Assembly (NCBI GenBank): GCA_015055975.1 | Contig: SVHF01000001.1 | Span: 70,752 to 134,751, forward strand | Length of the DNA stretch: 64,000 bases | Direction of reading: 5' to 3' | Origin: Clostridiales bacterium | Lineage (GTDB): Bacteria > Bacillota > Clostridia > Christensenellales > UBA3700 | In this document: one piece after another, positions 30,035 to 40,362 of the stretch | Layout: every line of letters begins with the position of its first letter | Position numbering within the stretch: the stretch's first letter is position 1 | The notes under the pieces: generated by a model | Database searches by the model: none | What the model was told of the DNA's origin: nothing | Seen by the model: only the letters and a program-made list of their open reading frames with translations | Position numbers and translations under genes: made by a program

Positions 30035-30305
30035 AGAAGTCAACTAAGCCTTCTGCGATTTTTGCAGCAATAAAGAATATTGCAATTCCAAATAATCCAA
30101 CGGTAATACAAGATACAATAAATGATAGTATTAGGTAGCTGAATGACTTTGCATATTTCATTCGACGTTCATTTGATTTGTCTTTTGCGTGAATGAAAGC
30201 AAATACCCAACCAATTATAGGAATACAATATAAAAAAGTAAGCAATATTAAATTGCCTACTTTTAACTTAGATTCAGTTGTATTGTTATTTATTGAAGAT
30301 TCCAT
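30033..30305 (-). CDS. Small 2-TM membrane protein (paralog of the adjacent gene)
   Basis: LILLTFLYCIPIIGWVFAFIHAKDKSNERRMKYAKSF; shares a repeat-like motif with the neighbour. Confidence 0.6.
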   Translation of the reverse strand: MESSINNNTTESKLKVGNLILLTFLYCIPIIGWVFAFIHAKDKSNERRMKYAKSFSYLILSFIVSCITVGLFGIAIFFIAAKIAEGLVDF

Positions 30306-30600
30306 TTATAAGTGAAGGGAAATCAACGGCCCAATTACCAACGATTATTGACCAAACAATAAATGCAATAGCTGCGATTGCGCAAACAATCAAGAATATG
30401 CAAACAACTTGGAAAAAGCTTTGAGCATATCGTTTTCTTGCGATGTTCTTGTTGCTAACAGCATGGAAAAATGCAACTAACCATCCCAAAAATGGGATGA
30501 TATACAAAATAGTTAATAAAACATATATCCCTGTAGATAGCTTTTGTGGATTTTCTTCAACAACAGATTGTGAATCATTAATTAATACTTTAGTAGTCAT
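30286..30600 (-). CDS. Small 2-TM membrane protein (paralog)
   Basis: YVLLTILYIIPFLGWLVAFFHAVSNKNIARKRYAQSF; start at ATG 30600. Confidence 0.6.
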   Translation of the reverse strand: MTTKVLINDSQSVVEENPQKLSTGIYVLLTILYIIPFLGWLVAFFHAVSNKNIARKRYAQSFFQVVCIFLIVCAIAAIAFIVWSIIVGNWAVDFPSLINGIFNK

Positions 30601-30770
30601 ACTTATAATACCCCTTTTCCTTATTAAATATATCAATTTTAAACCGTAAAGTAAAGACAAAAATTTGAAATGCTATTAAAAATGCGCGCAAAAATTATTT
30701 ACATACTGCGCAAAGTTATATATAATTTATTTATATTATTAAAGGAGTAGATCCCTGTCGGGATATAAAA

Positions 30771-32093
30771 ATGGACCTGTTTTACATATTAGCAATATTT
30801 GCACTTGTTATTTTATCAGCGTTTTTCTCTGCAGCAGAGACCGCTTATTCATCAATTACAAGAGTTAGATTTAAAGCTATGGCTGAAAGCAAAAGTAAAC
30901 GTCAAGTTTGGGCTGCTGCATTAGGCGAAAATTTTGAGAAATTAATCACTACAATTTTAATCGGAAACAACATTGTAAACATTGGTGCAGCTACGCTTGC
31001 TACTTTATTTTTTACGCGCGTAATTGAAGATGCTACAATCGCCGGTACTGTTTCTACGATAGCAATTACTCTTATCGTGCTATTTGTTGGTGAGGTAGCA
31101 CCAAAGACTTTAGCTAAGAGAAACCCAGAACCAATTGCAATTTTCTCAGCACCATTAATTTTGTTCTTGTACTATTTATTCTATCCAATGAACTGGATTT
31201 TAGGATTATGGCAAAAACTATTAACTAAGATTTTCAAAAAGAAGGGAGATACTGCAATTACAGACGAAGTGCTTATCACATATGTTGATGAAGCTGAAGA
31301 TTCCGGTGAAATCGATGCTGAAGAATCAGAACTTATCAAATCAGCTATTGAATTTGATGACTTAACGGTTGAAGATGCATTAACACCTCGTGTAGATATC
31401 GTAGCTGTTGATGTAACAACTCCAGTAGATAAAGTTTTGGATATATTTAGAGAAACAGGTTATTCTCGTATTCCAGTATATAAGGGAAATATTGATAACA
31501 TTATCGGAATTTTAAACGAAAAAGATTTCTATAAGCTTTATATGGATGGGCAAAAGAAGATCAGAAATATGATGTCAAAGGAAGTGGTTTTAGTTCCACC
31601 ATCAACAAAGATTTCAGATTTATTAAAAAGACTTCAAAAGGGTAAGATGCACATCGCCATCGTTATTTCCGAATTTGGTGGCACAATGGGTATCATTACA
31701 CTTGAAGATATATTAGAAGAATTAGTTGGTGAAATTTGGGACGAACACGACGAAATTGAAGAGCCAGTAAAGAAGATTTCAGATACAGAATATGAAATTG
31801 CTGGTCAATATTCAGTTGACGACTTTTTCGATTTATTCGAAATAGATAGAGATCCAGATGATTATGATTCAGTAACAATTTCTGGATTTGTAGGAGAAAT
31901 CCTAGATAGAACACCACAAGAAAATGATACTTTGAGCTTTGATAATTTATTTATTAAAGTTTTGAAAGTAGAATATAACAGAATTGCTAGCATTTATGTA
32001 AAAGTAAATAAAAAGCAAGAAGACGAAGAATTAAACGAAGGTCTATTACTAAGAGGGTTAAAGAGTAGTAGCGACGAAGAATCGGAGGAATAA
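30771..32093 (+). CDS. CNNM/CorC/HlyC-family transporter with CBS domains
   Basis: SAFFSAAETAYSSITR; EDALTPRVDIVAVD; GYSRIPVYKGNIDNIIGILNEKDF; C-terminal CorC_HlyC domain. Confidence 0.92.
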   Translation: MDLFYILAIFALVILSAFFSAAETAYSSITRVRFKAMAESKSKRQVWAAALGENFEKLITTILIGNNIVNIGAATLATLFFTRVIEDATIAGTVSTIAITLIVLFVGEVAPKTLAKRNPEPIAIFSAPLILFLYYLFYPMNWILGLWQKLLTKIFKKKGDTAITDEVLITYVDEAEDSGEIDAEESELIKSAIEFDDLTVEDALTPRVDIVAVDVTTPVDKVLDIFRETGYSRIPVYKGNIDNIIGILNEKDFYKLYMDGQKKIRNMMSKEVVLVPPSTKISDLLKRLQKGKMHIAIVISEFGGTMGIITLEDILEELVGEIWDEHDEIEEPVKKISDTEYEIAGQYSVDDFFDLFEIDRDPDDYDSVTISGFVGEILDRTPQENDTLSFDNLFIKVLKVEYNRIASIYVKVNKKQEDEELNEGLLLRGLKSSSDEESEE

Positions 32094-32097
32094 ATAT

Positions 32098-35000
32098 ATG
32101 TACGACAAAGTTGACTCAAATATGAACTTTATTGACAGAGAAAAGAAAGTCATTGAGTTCTGGAAGGAAAACAATATCTTTGAAAAGAGTATTGAACAAA
32201 ATGAAGGCAAAGAGGAATTCTCTTTCTATGATGGCCCACCAACAGCTAATGGTAAGCCACACATCGGCCACATTTTAACTCGTGTAATGAAAGATATTAT
32301 TCCTAGATATAAAACAATGAAGGGATACCATGTATTAAGAAAAGCTGGTTGGGATACACACGGCCTTCCTGTTGAACTTGAAGTTGAAAAGCTTTTAGGT
32401 ATGGACGGAAAGGAAGAAATCGAAAAATACGGTATTGAACCTTTCATTAAAAAGTGTAAGGAAAGCGTATGGAAATATAAGGGTGAATGGGAAAAGATGT
32501 CAGACAGAGTAGGATACTGGGTTGACATGGACCATCCATATATCACATATGATGATAACTATATTGAATCAGTTTGGTGGGCTTTAAAGACTATCGCTGA
32601 TAAAGGTTTGTTATATAAAGGATATAAAATCGTTCCATACTGCCCAAGATGTGGAACAGCACTAGCTTCTCACGAAGTTGCTCAAGGATATAAAGATGTT
32701 AAAGAAACATCTGTATTTGTTAAATTCAAGAGAAAGAACAATGATGGTTACTTCCTAGCTTGGACAACAACTCCATGGACACTTCCATCAAACGTAGCTC
32801 TATGTATGAATGCTGATGAAAACTATGTTGAAATCAAAGCAAACGATGAAATCTACGTTATGGCTGAAGCACTTGTTTCTTCATTATTTGAAGATTACGA
32901 AGTAATTTCAACAAAGCTTGGTAAAGAATATGAAGGTGAAGAATACGAACCACTATACAATACATATTCAGGAAATAAGAAAGCTTACTATATTACAAAC
33001 GATTCTTATGTAACACTAACTGATGGTACTGGTATCGTTCATATCGCTCCAGCATTTGGTGAAGATGACTCAAACGTTGGTAAGAAATATGATTTACCAT
33101 TTGTTCAAATGGTAGACGACAGAGGTAGAATGAAGCAAGAGACTCCATTTGCCGGTATGTTCTGTAAGGATGCAGATAAAGAAGTTATTAAGGATTTATT
33201 CAATAGACATCTTCTATTCAAGGAATTCCAATTTGAACACAGCTATCCATTCTGCTGGAGATGTGACACACCACTTCTATATTATGCAAGATCATCTTGG
33301 TTTATTAAGATGACAGCCGTTAAGGATAATCTTCTAAAGAACAACGCAACAGTTAATTGGATGCCTCCAACAATCGGAACAGGTCGTATGGGTAACTTCC
33401 TAGAAAATGTAATTGACTGGGGTATTTCTCGTGAAAGATATTGGGGAACACCACTTCCAATTTGGGTATGTCCAGATTGCGGCGAAATCCACGTTGTAGG
33501 TTCTAGAAAAGAATTAAGAGAATTATGTGGTCTTGATCATGATATCGAACTACATAAACCATATATCGATGAATTAACAATGAAATGTCCTAAGTGCGGT
33601 GGCACAATGAAGAGAACTCCAGAAGTTTTAGATTGCTGGTTTGATTCTGGTTCAATGCCATTTGCTCAATTACATTATCCATTTGAAAATAAGGAATTAT
33701 TTGAAAAGCATTATCCAGCTGACTTTATTTCAGAAGCGGTTGACCAAACAAGAGGATGGTTCTATACATTACTTGCTATTTCAACACTTATCTTTGATAA
33801 AGCACCATTTAAGAACTGTATCGTATTAGGTCACGTAAATGATAAAAACGGTATCAAGATGTCTAAGCATAAGGGTAACGTTGTAGACCCATGGTCAGTT
33901 TTGGACGTACAAGGTGCAGATGCTGTTAGATGGTATTTCTATTCATCTTCAGCTCCATGGCTACCATCTAGATTCAGTGCAGATAACGTTTCTGAAGTTC
34001 AAAGAAAGTTTATGGGTACACTTTGGAACACATATTCATTCTTCGTTCTATATGCAAATATTGATAAATATGACCCAACTAAGTACAATCTAAAAGATTG
34101 TAAGTTGTCTCATATGGATAAATGGATTCTATCTAATCTAAATACACTTGTAGATACAATCGACAAGAACTTAGAGCAATATAAGATCACAGAATCTGCT
34201 CGTGCTATCCAAGATTTTGTTGATGTTTTATCTAACTGGTATATAAGACGTGGTAGAGAAAGATATTGGGGTAAGGATATGACAGATGATAAGATCGCTG
34301 CATATACAACTCTTCATACAGTTTTAGTTACATTATCTAGAGTTTTAGCTCCATTTACACCATTTATGTCAGAGTGCATTTATAGAAACCTAGTTTGCAA
34401 CTTTGATAAATCTGCTCCTATTTCTGTTCACTTAACAGAGTTCCCAAAAGCAGACATGTCTATGGTAAATAAAGAATTAGAGCAAGATATGGACTTCGTT
34501 CTAAATGCAGTATTCTTAGGAAGAGCTGCAAGAGCTAAGGCTAATATCAAGAATAGACAACCTCTATCAGCTCTATATATTCAATCTCAAAAGAAAGTAT
34601 TCGACGAAAATATCTTAGGCCTTGTTGCTGAAGAAATTAACGTAAAGAATGTTGAACTTGTAAAAGATGATTCTAAGTTCGTTACATATGAATTAAAGCC
34701 ACAACTAAAGACAGTTGGTCCAAAGTATGGTAAAGCTTTAGGCGGAATTAGAGCATATTTACAAAGCGTATCTTTAACAGAAGCTGCAACAAAGATTGTT
34801 GCTGATGTAAATGAAGGTAAGGCTTTAACATTTGATGTTAATGGCGAAACAATTGAATTGAAAAAGGACGATTTATTAATCGCTCCAATGAATAAGCCAG
34901 GATATGCTCTTGAAGCAGATAACACAATGAGCGTTGTTATCGATACAAACCTAACTGACGATTTAATCAAAGAAGGTATTGCAAGAGAATTAACATCTAA

Positions 35001-35214
35001 GATTCAAGCAATGAGAAAAGATGCAGGATTTGAAGTTGTTGATCATATCGTAGTTGGATACGAAGGCGAAGGAAAGGCTATTGATGTTCTAAAGACATCA
35101 AATCAAGTACTTGCTGGCGTTCTTGCAGATAAGCTTGAAGCAAAACTTGATAGCTTTACACAAGAATGTGATATCAATGGAGAAACAGTTAAGTTATCTG
35201 TTAAGAAAATATAA
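32098..35214 (+). CDS. ileS: Isoleucyl-tRNA synthetase (long, IleRS2-like)
   Basis: GKPHIGHILTRVMKDIIPRYKTMKGYHV; GWDTHGLPVE; KMSKHKGNVVDPW; 1038 aa. Confidence 0.96.
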   Translation: MYDKVDSNMNFIDREKKVIEFWKENNIFEKSIEQNEGKEEFSFYDGPPTANGKPHIGHILTRVMKDIIPRYKTMKGYHVLRKAGWDTHGLPVELEVEKLLGMDGKEEIEKYGIEPFIKKCKESVWKYKGEWEKMSDRVGYWVDMDHPYITYDDNYIESVWWALKTIADKGLLYKGYKIVPYCPRCGTALASHEVAQGYKDVKETSVFVKFKRKNNDGYFLAWTTTPWTLPSNVALCMNADENYVEIKANDEIYVMAEALVSSLFEDYEVISTKLGKEYEGEEYEPLYNTYSGNKKAYYITNDSYVTLTDGTGIVHIAPAFGEDDSNVGKKYDLPFVQMVDDRGRMKQETPFAGMFCKDADKEVIKDLFNRHLLFKEFQFEHSYPFCWRCDTPLLYYARSSWFIKMTAVKDNLLKNNATVNWMPPTIGTGRMGNFLENVIDWGISRERYWGTPLPIWVCPDCGEIHVVGSRKELRELCGLDHDIELHKPYIDELTMKCPKCGGTMKRTPEVLDCWFDSGSMPFAQLHYPFENKELFEKHYPADFISEAVDQTRGWFYTLLAISTLIFDKAPFKNCIVLGHVNDKNGIKMSKHKGNVVDPWSVLDVQGADAVRWYFYSSSAPWLPSRFSADNVSEVQRKFMGTLWNTYSFFVLYANIDKYDPTKYNLKDCKLSHMDKWILSNLNTLVDTIDKNLEQYKITESARAIQDFVDVLSNWYIRRGRERYWGKDMTDDKIAAYTTLHTVLVTLSRVLAPFTPFMSECIYRNLVCNFDKSAPISVHLTEFPKADMSMVNKELEQDMDFVLNAVFLGRAARAKANIKNRQPLSALYIQSQKKVFDENILGLVAEEINVKNVELVKDDSKFVTYELKPQLKTVGPKYGKALGGIRAYLQSVSLTEAATKIVADVNEGKALTFDVNGETIELKKDDLLIAPMNKPGYALEADNTMSVVIDTNLTDDLIKEGIARELTSKIQAMRKDAGFEVVDHIVVGYEGEGKAIDVLKTSNQVLAGVLADKLEAKLDSFTQECDINGETVKLSVKKI

Positions 35215-36074
35215 TGATAAAAGTAGCTAGTGGTTGGAAAGATTACGAAATAATCGCAACTGGCGATGGTGAAAAACTTGAAAGATGGGGCAAGCTAGTA
35301 TTGCTTCGCCCAGATCCACAAGTTATTTGGCACGCTAAAACTCCACTAGCACAAAATCCTAAAATAAACGCAATATATCATAGAAGCTCAACAGGCGGTG
35401 GTGGCTGGCAATTTAAGGGAAATGTTCCATCTAACTTCGTTATTGAGCGAAATGGCCTAAAATTCTCGCTTAAATTAATGGGCTTCAAGCACACCGGTTT
35501 ATTCCCAGAACAAGCAGTTAACTGGGATGCAATGCAAGAGCTTATTAAAAAGGCAAATAGAGAAATAAAAGTTTTAAATCTATTTGCTTACACTGGAGGT
35601 GCTACAGTTGCTTGTGCAAAAGCAGGCGCACACGTAACACACGTAGATGCAGCAAAAGCTATGGTAGAGAGAGCTAAGGAAAATGTGTCATTATCTAATG
35701 TAGATACAACACATGTAAGATATATTGTTGACGATTGCTTGAAATTTATTCAACGTGAAATTAAGCGTGGTAATAAATATGATGCAATTATCATGGACCC
35801 ACCAAGTTATGGAAGAGGCGCAAACGGAGAAGTTTGGAAGATTGAAAACTCAATTCATGATTTGGTATTAAAATGTAGAGAAGTTTTATCTGATGATCCA
35901 TTATTCTTCTTGATAAACTCTTATACAACAGGATTACAACCAACAGTAATGGAAAATATACTACAAATGTCTCTAAAGGGCTTAGGAGGGCGATTCGATG
36001 CATATGAAGTTGGATTGCCAACAAACGAGGGAATTAACCTTCCTTGTGGCTGTAGCGCTTTGTGGACAAAATAA
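35214..36074 (+). CDS. Class I SAM-dependent (RlmI-like) methyltransferase
   Basis: LNLFAYTGGATVACAKAGAHVTHVDAAKAMVERAKEN; IIMDPPSYGRG. Confidence 0.82.
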   Translation: MIKVASGWKDYEIIATGDGEKLERWGKLVLLRPDPQVIWHAKTPLAQNPKINAIYHRSSTGGGGWQFKGNVPSNFVIERNGLKFSLKLMGFKHTGLFPEQAVNWDAMQELIKKANREIKVLNLFAYTGGATVACAKAGAHVTHVDAAKAMVERAKENVSLSNVDTTHVRYIVDDCLKFIQREIKRGNKYDAIIMDPPSYGRGANGEVWKIENSIHDLVLKCREVLSDDPLFFLINSYTTGLQPTVMENILQMSLKGLGGRFDAYEVGLPTNEGINLPCGCSALWTK

Positions 36075-36082
36075 AGGCAAAT

Positions 36083-36859
36083 ATGGAAAAGTTTAGTTAC
36101 AAAGATTTAGTAGTTTTATACGAGGACAATCATATCATTGTGGTTTTAAAACCACAAAATGTTCCATCACAACAAGATGAAACAAGAGATATGGATATGC
36201 TAACAGCAGTTAAAGAGTACATCAAAGTTAAAGCAAATAAGCCAGGAAATGTATATGTTGGATTAGTTCATAGATTAGATAGACCAACAGGTGGCGTAAT
36301 GGTATTTGCAAAAACATCTAAAGCTGCAGAAAGATTGTGCGAACAAATTAAGAATGGAGAATTCGAAAAAGAATATCTATGCATTACTTGTGAAACTCCA
36401 AAAGAAAAGAGCGCAACTTTAGTTAATTATTTAAGAAAGGATGAAAAGAATAATATTGTAGAAGTAGTCCCAATGGCAACTGATGGAGCAAAAAAAGCAA
36501 TACTTCATTATGAAGTTAAAGAAACTGTTTCTGGATATGCATTATGCAAAGTTATATTAGGAACCGGAAGAAGCCATCAAATTAGAGTTCAAATGTCTCA
36601 TATAGGATGTCCATTATATGGAGATCAAAAATATGGTGGCAAGAAAGAAACATTCTCAAGACCTCTAGCTTTATGGGCTGTAAGATTAACATTTACTCAC
36701 CCAGTCACAAAAGAAAGACGCACATTCTTTATTTATCCACCAACAGAGGATGCTCCATGGAAAGCATTTGAGGTTTCAAGATTCTTATCTGTTGGAACAA
36801 TTTCAACTCCATATTCGCTAATAAAAGAGCAGTTGAAAGAGATTCAAGTAGACGAATAG
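36083..36859 (+). CDS. RluA-family pseudouridine synthase
   Basis: VGLVHRLDRPTGGVMVFAKTSKAA; GRSHQIRVQMSHIGCPLYGDQKYGG; ATG at 36083 within ORF 36062-36859. Confidence 0.9.
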   Translation: MEKFSYKDLVVLYEDNHIIVVLKPQNVPSQQDETRDMDMLTAVKEYIKVKANKPGNVYVGLVHRLDRPTGGVMVFAKTSKAAERLCEQIKNGEFEKEYLCITCETPKEKSATLVNYLRKDEKNNIVEVVPMATDGAKKAILHYEVKETVSGYALCKVILGTGRSHQIRVQMSHIGCPLYGDQKYGGKKETFSRPLALWAVRLTFTHPVTKERRTFFIYPPTEDAPWKAFEVSRFLSVGTISTPYSLIKEQLKEIQVDE

Positions 36860-36865
36860 TTAAGA

Positions 36866-36901
36866 GCCAGCAATATGATATGCACCCCGAATGTTGGACA
36901 A
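36866..36901 (+). repeat. Left copy of an imperfect inverted repeat; IS3/IS150-type end
   Basis: GCCAGCAATATGATATGCACCCCGAATGTTGGACAA; 27/36 identical to the reverse complement of 41269-41304; contains TG(N5)CACCCC...GTTGGACA. Confidence 0.7.
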
Positions 36902-37270
36902 ACATGAGGAGGTGCATATTTTTATGGCAAAGAAGGGACAAAAGCAAAGACAGCAATTAATGGTTCTTTATAGTAAAGAATGGTGACGAATTAAAAGAAG
37001 ATTATCAGATGATTGTTAAAGAGATGCTTAGTAAATAGTATAAATTAAAATTAAAGAATAACTAATGAGTATTATGAATAAACGGAAAATAGTTTTGAAG
37101 AGATACTAGATAGATTATCAAGATACAAAAAAAGTACATACTAATATTATTAGGCGCAATAAAAGAGTGGGTTTATTTAAACAATTTTAATTATGAGTTA
37201 GAAAGATATCGGGGCTACTAAAATAAAGGCAAATATATTAGACGACATTAACAAAAGGCAGTTCCCAAAA
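36876..37270 (+). mobile_element. Decayed IS3/IS150-like insertion sequence remnant
   Basis: IS150-like end, SD GAGGAGG and MAKKGQKQRQQLMVLYSKEW* (orfA start), followed by stop-riddled fragments (e.g. FEEILDRLSRYKK). Confidence 0.55.
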
Positions 37271-37379
37271 GATGACGCTAATAAATAGAGACAAATCATT
37301 GCGGGACAACGATTCTAAAACAGTCATTAATATTAATAGAAAACAAATGTTTTGTACAGAGCGTATTATGGAGGGATTT

Positions 37380-37583
37380 ATGAATACTCAACAAGCAACA
37401 ACGGCATATTCTCCTGTAACATATGTGCATTTATGCTATTATGTAAATGGGATGTTATCTATACCAGAGCTTGTCTTTAATGCATTTAATGGGCAATGCT
37501 TAAAGATAGCAATAGGTAAGGGAAAAACAATATTACAAGAGATTCAGAATCTATTGAATAGATATATGGGTTTCTTTGAATAA
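37380..37583 (+). CDS. Small hypothetical protein
   Basis: MNTQQATTAYSPVTYVHLCYYVNGMLSIPELVFNAF...; SD GGAGG; ORF 37272-37583. Confidence 0.4.
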   Translation: MNTQQATTAYSPVTYVHLCYYVNGMLSIPELVFNAFNGQCLKIAIGKGKTILQEIQNLLNRYMGFFE

Positions 37584-37595
37584 GGAGGGTTATTT

Positions 37596-39605
37596 ATGAA
37601 GTGGAACAGATTAATTATTTCGATAATTATAGCATTATTGTGCGTGGTGGTTTTTATAGCATGTGAGTCAACAAATAACCCAAATCCCGATAAAGGACTA
37701 AAGCCAAGACCAGAAGGAGGGGGCGAAATAGATCCAGCTACTTATACTGTTGACGAAACACAATGGAAGCAAGCATTGAATATTAACAGTAATATTTATG
37801 ATGGATGCATTGCCAAAGTAGTAATAGAAAAGGACTCTATTAATCAAAAAACCGGTGTTATTAGAAAAAAGAATGAGATGTATTCTGAAACATGGGTTGA
37901 CAAACAGAATAATGATACAAAGACTATAACCATATATGACGGTGAATATGCATATAATTATTTACAAAGAACAGATGAATATTATGTTAGTAAATCAAAA
38001 GGGTTTGTGTTGCCAGAATGGTGGGATTCAATAAGGAATTTGTATCAAAAGTTTTCGTTTGATGAAATAGAGCATAAATATAGTTTTAGCAATTCGGATG
38101 ATGATAGCATTGGGTTATATGGAGACATTAGCATTTGGATAGAAAACAATTCTATTATGAAAATGATTTGTATATTTGAAGAAGAAACAATAGCAATAGA
38201 AATGACATATAATAATCCATATCCAATAAGTTTACCAACAGAGTTTAAAAGTTCTGAAGACTTCACGCTTTCAGTGTATTTTATTGATGGGCAACAAGAA
38301 ATCGCAATAACAGGAGTTGTAGACAAAAATGTTGCTGAGTTGACAATTCCAAACTATGTCAGCATTATTGCACCTAATGCATTAAGAGATTTATATAATT
38401 TAGAAGTGGTAAATATGTCATCAAACATTAAATATATTGGAGAGTATGCATTTTCTGATGATAGAAAATTAAAGACAATAGTATTACCAGAAGGATTATC
38501 TGAAATTAAAGATAGTACATTTTCGGCGTGCGAGAAATTAGAAACAATTAATATCCCACAATCTGTTGTTAAAATAGGCAAAAACGCGTTCAATTCGACA
38601 GGAATTAAAAGCATTTATATTCATAAGGGCATCCAGGAAATAGGTGATTATGCGTTTTCTAATAATAAGTTTATAGAAACAATTAGTGTGGATTCAAATA
38701 ATGAAAGATATGATTCCCGAAACAATTGTAATGCGATTATAGAAACTTCAACTAATACATTAGTAAGAGGTTGTAAAAACACAATCATCCCAAATGATGT
38801 TGTTAAAATAGGGGATAGTGCATTTAATTTTTGCCAAGGAATAAGTAGCATAGTTATCCCAAATGCAGTCAAAACGATAGGCGAAACTGCATTTTATAGG
38901 TGCGGCTTAGCAAATGTTACAATACCAAATAGTGTCGAGAAGATAGGAAGATTTGCATTTGGAGGCAATCAATTGCATTCTATAAATATTCACGAATCCG
39001 TTTCAAAAATAGGCTATAGAGCTTTTGATGCTAATCCGTTAGAGACAATAATTGTAGATGCAAATAATGAAAAATATGATTCTAGGAATGACTGCAATGC
39101 GTTAATAGAAACCGAAACAAATACTTTGTTATGTGGGAGCATTAATACAATAATACCAAATAGCATAACAGAAATTGAAGAATATTCTTTTTGCGGACTA
39201 GATATTACAAGCGTAAATATACCAGACAGCGTAAAAGTAATAGGGTTTGGTGCTTTTATGGATTGCCACAATTTAGAGAGCGTCACATTCGGTAATGGGC
39301 TAGAACAAATAGATGGGTTTGCGTTTGCTTATACAAAAATAACAGAAGCTTTCTTTGGCGCCAATATTAAAACGATAGAGTGGGGTGCATTTGCATATTG
39401 TAAGGAATTAACAGAAATAGAACTACCTAGTAGCCTAGAAACAATTGGCGATATCGCATTTGGCGCTTGCTTAAAACTTGAAACAATTACATACGATGGA
39501 AACGTCGAAGACTGGAAGTTAATAGAATTAGGCTATCAAAGTTTCAGCGGGGTTAAATCAACAACGGTTAACTGCTTAGATGGAGAATGCGAATTGACAG
39601 ATTAG
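37596..39605 (+). CDS. BspA-like LRR_5 lipoprotein
   Basis: Lipobox VVFIACES; tandem LRR_5 units (IGEYAFSDDRKLKTIVLPEGL); two longer internal repeats (DSNNERYDSRNNCNAIIE... / DANNEKYDSRNDCNALIE...). Confidence 0.88.
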   Translation: MKWNRLIISIIIALLCVVVFIACESTNNPNPDKGLKPRPEGGGEIDPATYTVDETQWKQALNINSNIYDGCIAKVVIEKDSINQKTGVIRKKNEMYSETWVDKQNNDTKTITIYDGEYAYNYLQRTDEYYVSKSKGFVLPEWWDSIRNLYQKFSFDEIEHKYSFSNSDDDSIGLYGDISIWIENNSIMKMICIFEEETIAIEMTYNNPYPISLPTEFKSSEDFTLSVYFIDGQQEIAITGVVDKNVAELTIPNYVSIIAPNALRDLYNLEVVNMSSNIKYIGEYAFSDDRKLKTIVLPEGLSEIKDSTFSACEKLETINIPQSVVKIGKNAFNSTGIKSIYIHKGIQEIGDYAFSNNKFIETISVDSNNERYDSRNNCNAIIETSTNTLVRGCKNTIIPNDVVKIGDSAFNFCQGISSIVIPNAVKTIGETAFYRCGLANVTIPNSVEKIGRFAFGGNQLHSINIHESVSKIGYRAFDANPLETIIVDANNEKYDSRNDCNALIETETNTLLCGSINTIIPNSITEIEEYSFCGLDITSVNIPDSVKVIGFGAFMDCHNLESVTFGNGLEQIDGFAFAYTKITEAFFGANIKTIEWGAFAYCKELTEIELPSSLETIGDIAFGACLKLETITYDGNVEDWKLIELGYQSFSGVKSTTVNCLDGECELTD

Positions 39606-39640
39606 AAATAAGTGCTACATTCATTAATTAGTATAAATAT

Positions 39641-39678
39641 ATTCTCGGGAACAAACTCTTTAATATGTCCCCGAGAAT
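39641..39678 (+). terminator. Hairpin, probable terminator
   Basis: ATTCTCGGGAACA...TGTCCCCGAGAAT followed by GATTTTAAAATT; T-run is weak. Confidence 0.5.
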
Positions 39679-39760
39679 GATTTTAAAATTAACACTGAGC
39701 CGCATAAAACACAACATTGAAACAGGAGATTAAGTTTAGTATAATATTCCAAAGGGTAAA

Positions 39761-40330
39761 ATGAATTTTAAAGAAAAGTTAGAAATTAATAATTGTATAA
39801 GAAGAATAAAGCAAGGAGATAAAGATAAAGCTGTTACAGAGCTTTACTACGCCATAAATGGTTTATTAAAATTCAATGCATTGAAATATTTCGATAATGA
39901 GCAAGATATACAAGATGTCGTTTCTGATTTTTGGTTAAATATAATAAACTATTGTTTTAAAATTCAACTTGTAGATAATGGGCGAGCCTATTTATTAAAA
40001 TGCTTTGAGAATTTATGTTTAGAAAAAATACGAAAAGATAAAAAGCATAGAGAGGTTTTGTCGCTAGATCAAAGTATTGCTATTTTAAACAAATGTAGCA
40101 CATTTGCTGATGATGAAGATTTAGACAATAAAATTATAATAGAATCAGCGCTTAATGCTTTGGAAGAAGTTGAAAGAAATATTGTATATAAAATAGATTA
40201 TATTGAGTATACAACAAGGGAAGTTGCGCAGCAGTTAGGCATTTCAAAATCGCAAGTATCTAGGATTCATAAAAGAGCATTAGATAAAATTGGCAAATTT
40301 TTAGATAACAGTGGGACAAACAAAGGCTAG
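39761..40330 (+). CDS. ECF-like sigma-70 family RNA polymerase sigma factor
   Basis: Region 2 DIQDVVSDFWLNII; region 4 TTREVAQQLGISKSQVSRIHKRALDKI. Confidence 0.85.
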   Translation: MNFKEKLEINNCIRRIKQGDKDKAVTELYYAINGLLKFNALKYFDNEQDIQDVVSDFWLNIINYCFKIQLVDNGRAYLLKCFENLCLEKIRKDKKHREVLSLDQSIAILNKCSTFADDEDLDNKIIIESALNALEEVERNIVYKIDYIEYTTREVAQQLGISKSQVSRIHKRALDKIGKFLDNSGTNKG

Positions 40331-40362
40331 TTAGCATTGTTTATATTAGAAGGTATATATTT

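Noticed and set aside
32098-35214. Possible mupirocin-resistance trait from the long IleRS2-like enzyme
   Set aside because: The HIGH motif is canonical (HIGH), and IleRS2-type enzymes are common in Clostridia-like genomes, so there is no specific sign of acquired resistance.
36069-37237. 17-nt direct repeat AAAATAAAGGCAAATAT at about 36070 and 37220
   Set aside because: AT-rich, short, and one copy spans the end of a CDS; not convincing as a recombination product without a search.
36926-37270. Intact transposase gene
   Set aside because: Only a short MAKKGQK-like start is readable; the rest has multiple stops in all frames, so it is listed as a remnant.
37596-39605. Internal DNA repeats in the LRR lipoprotein as a tandem repeat or CRISPR-like array
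   Set aside because: The repeats are in-frame LRR_5 protein units with diverged DNA, not nucleotide-level arrays.
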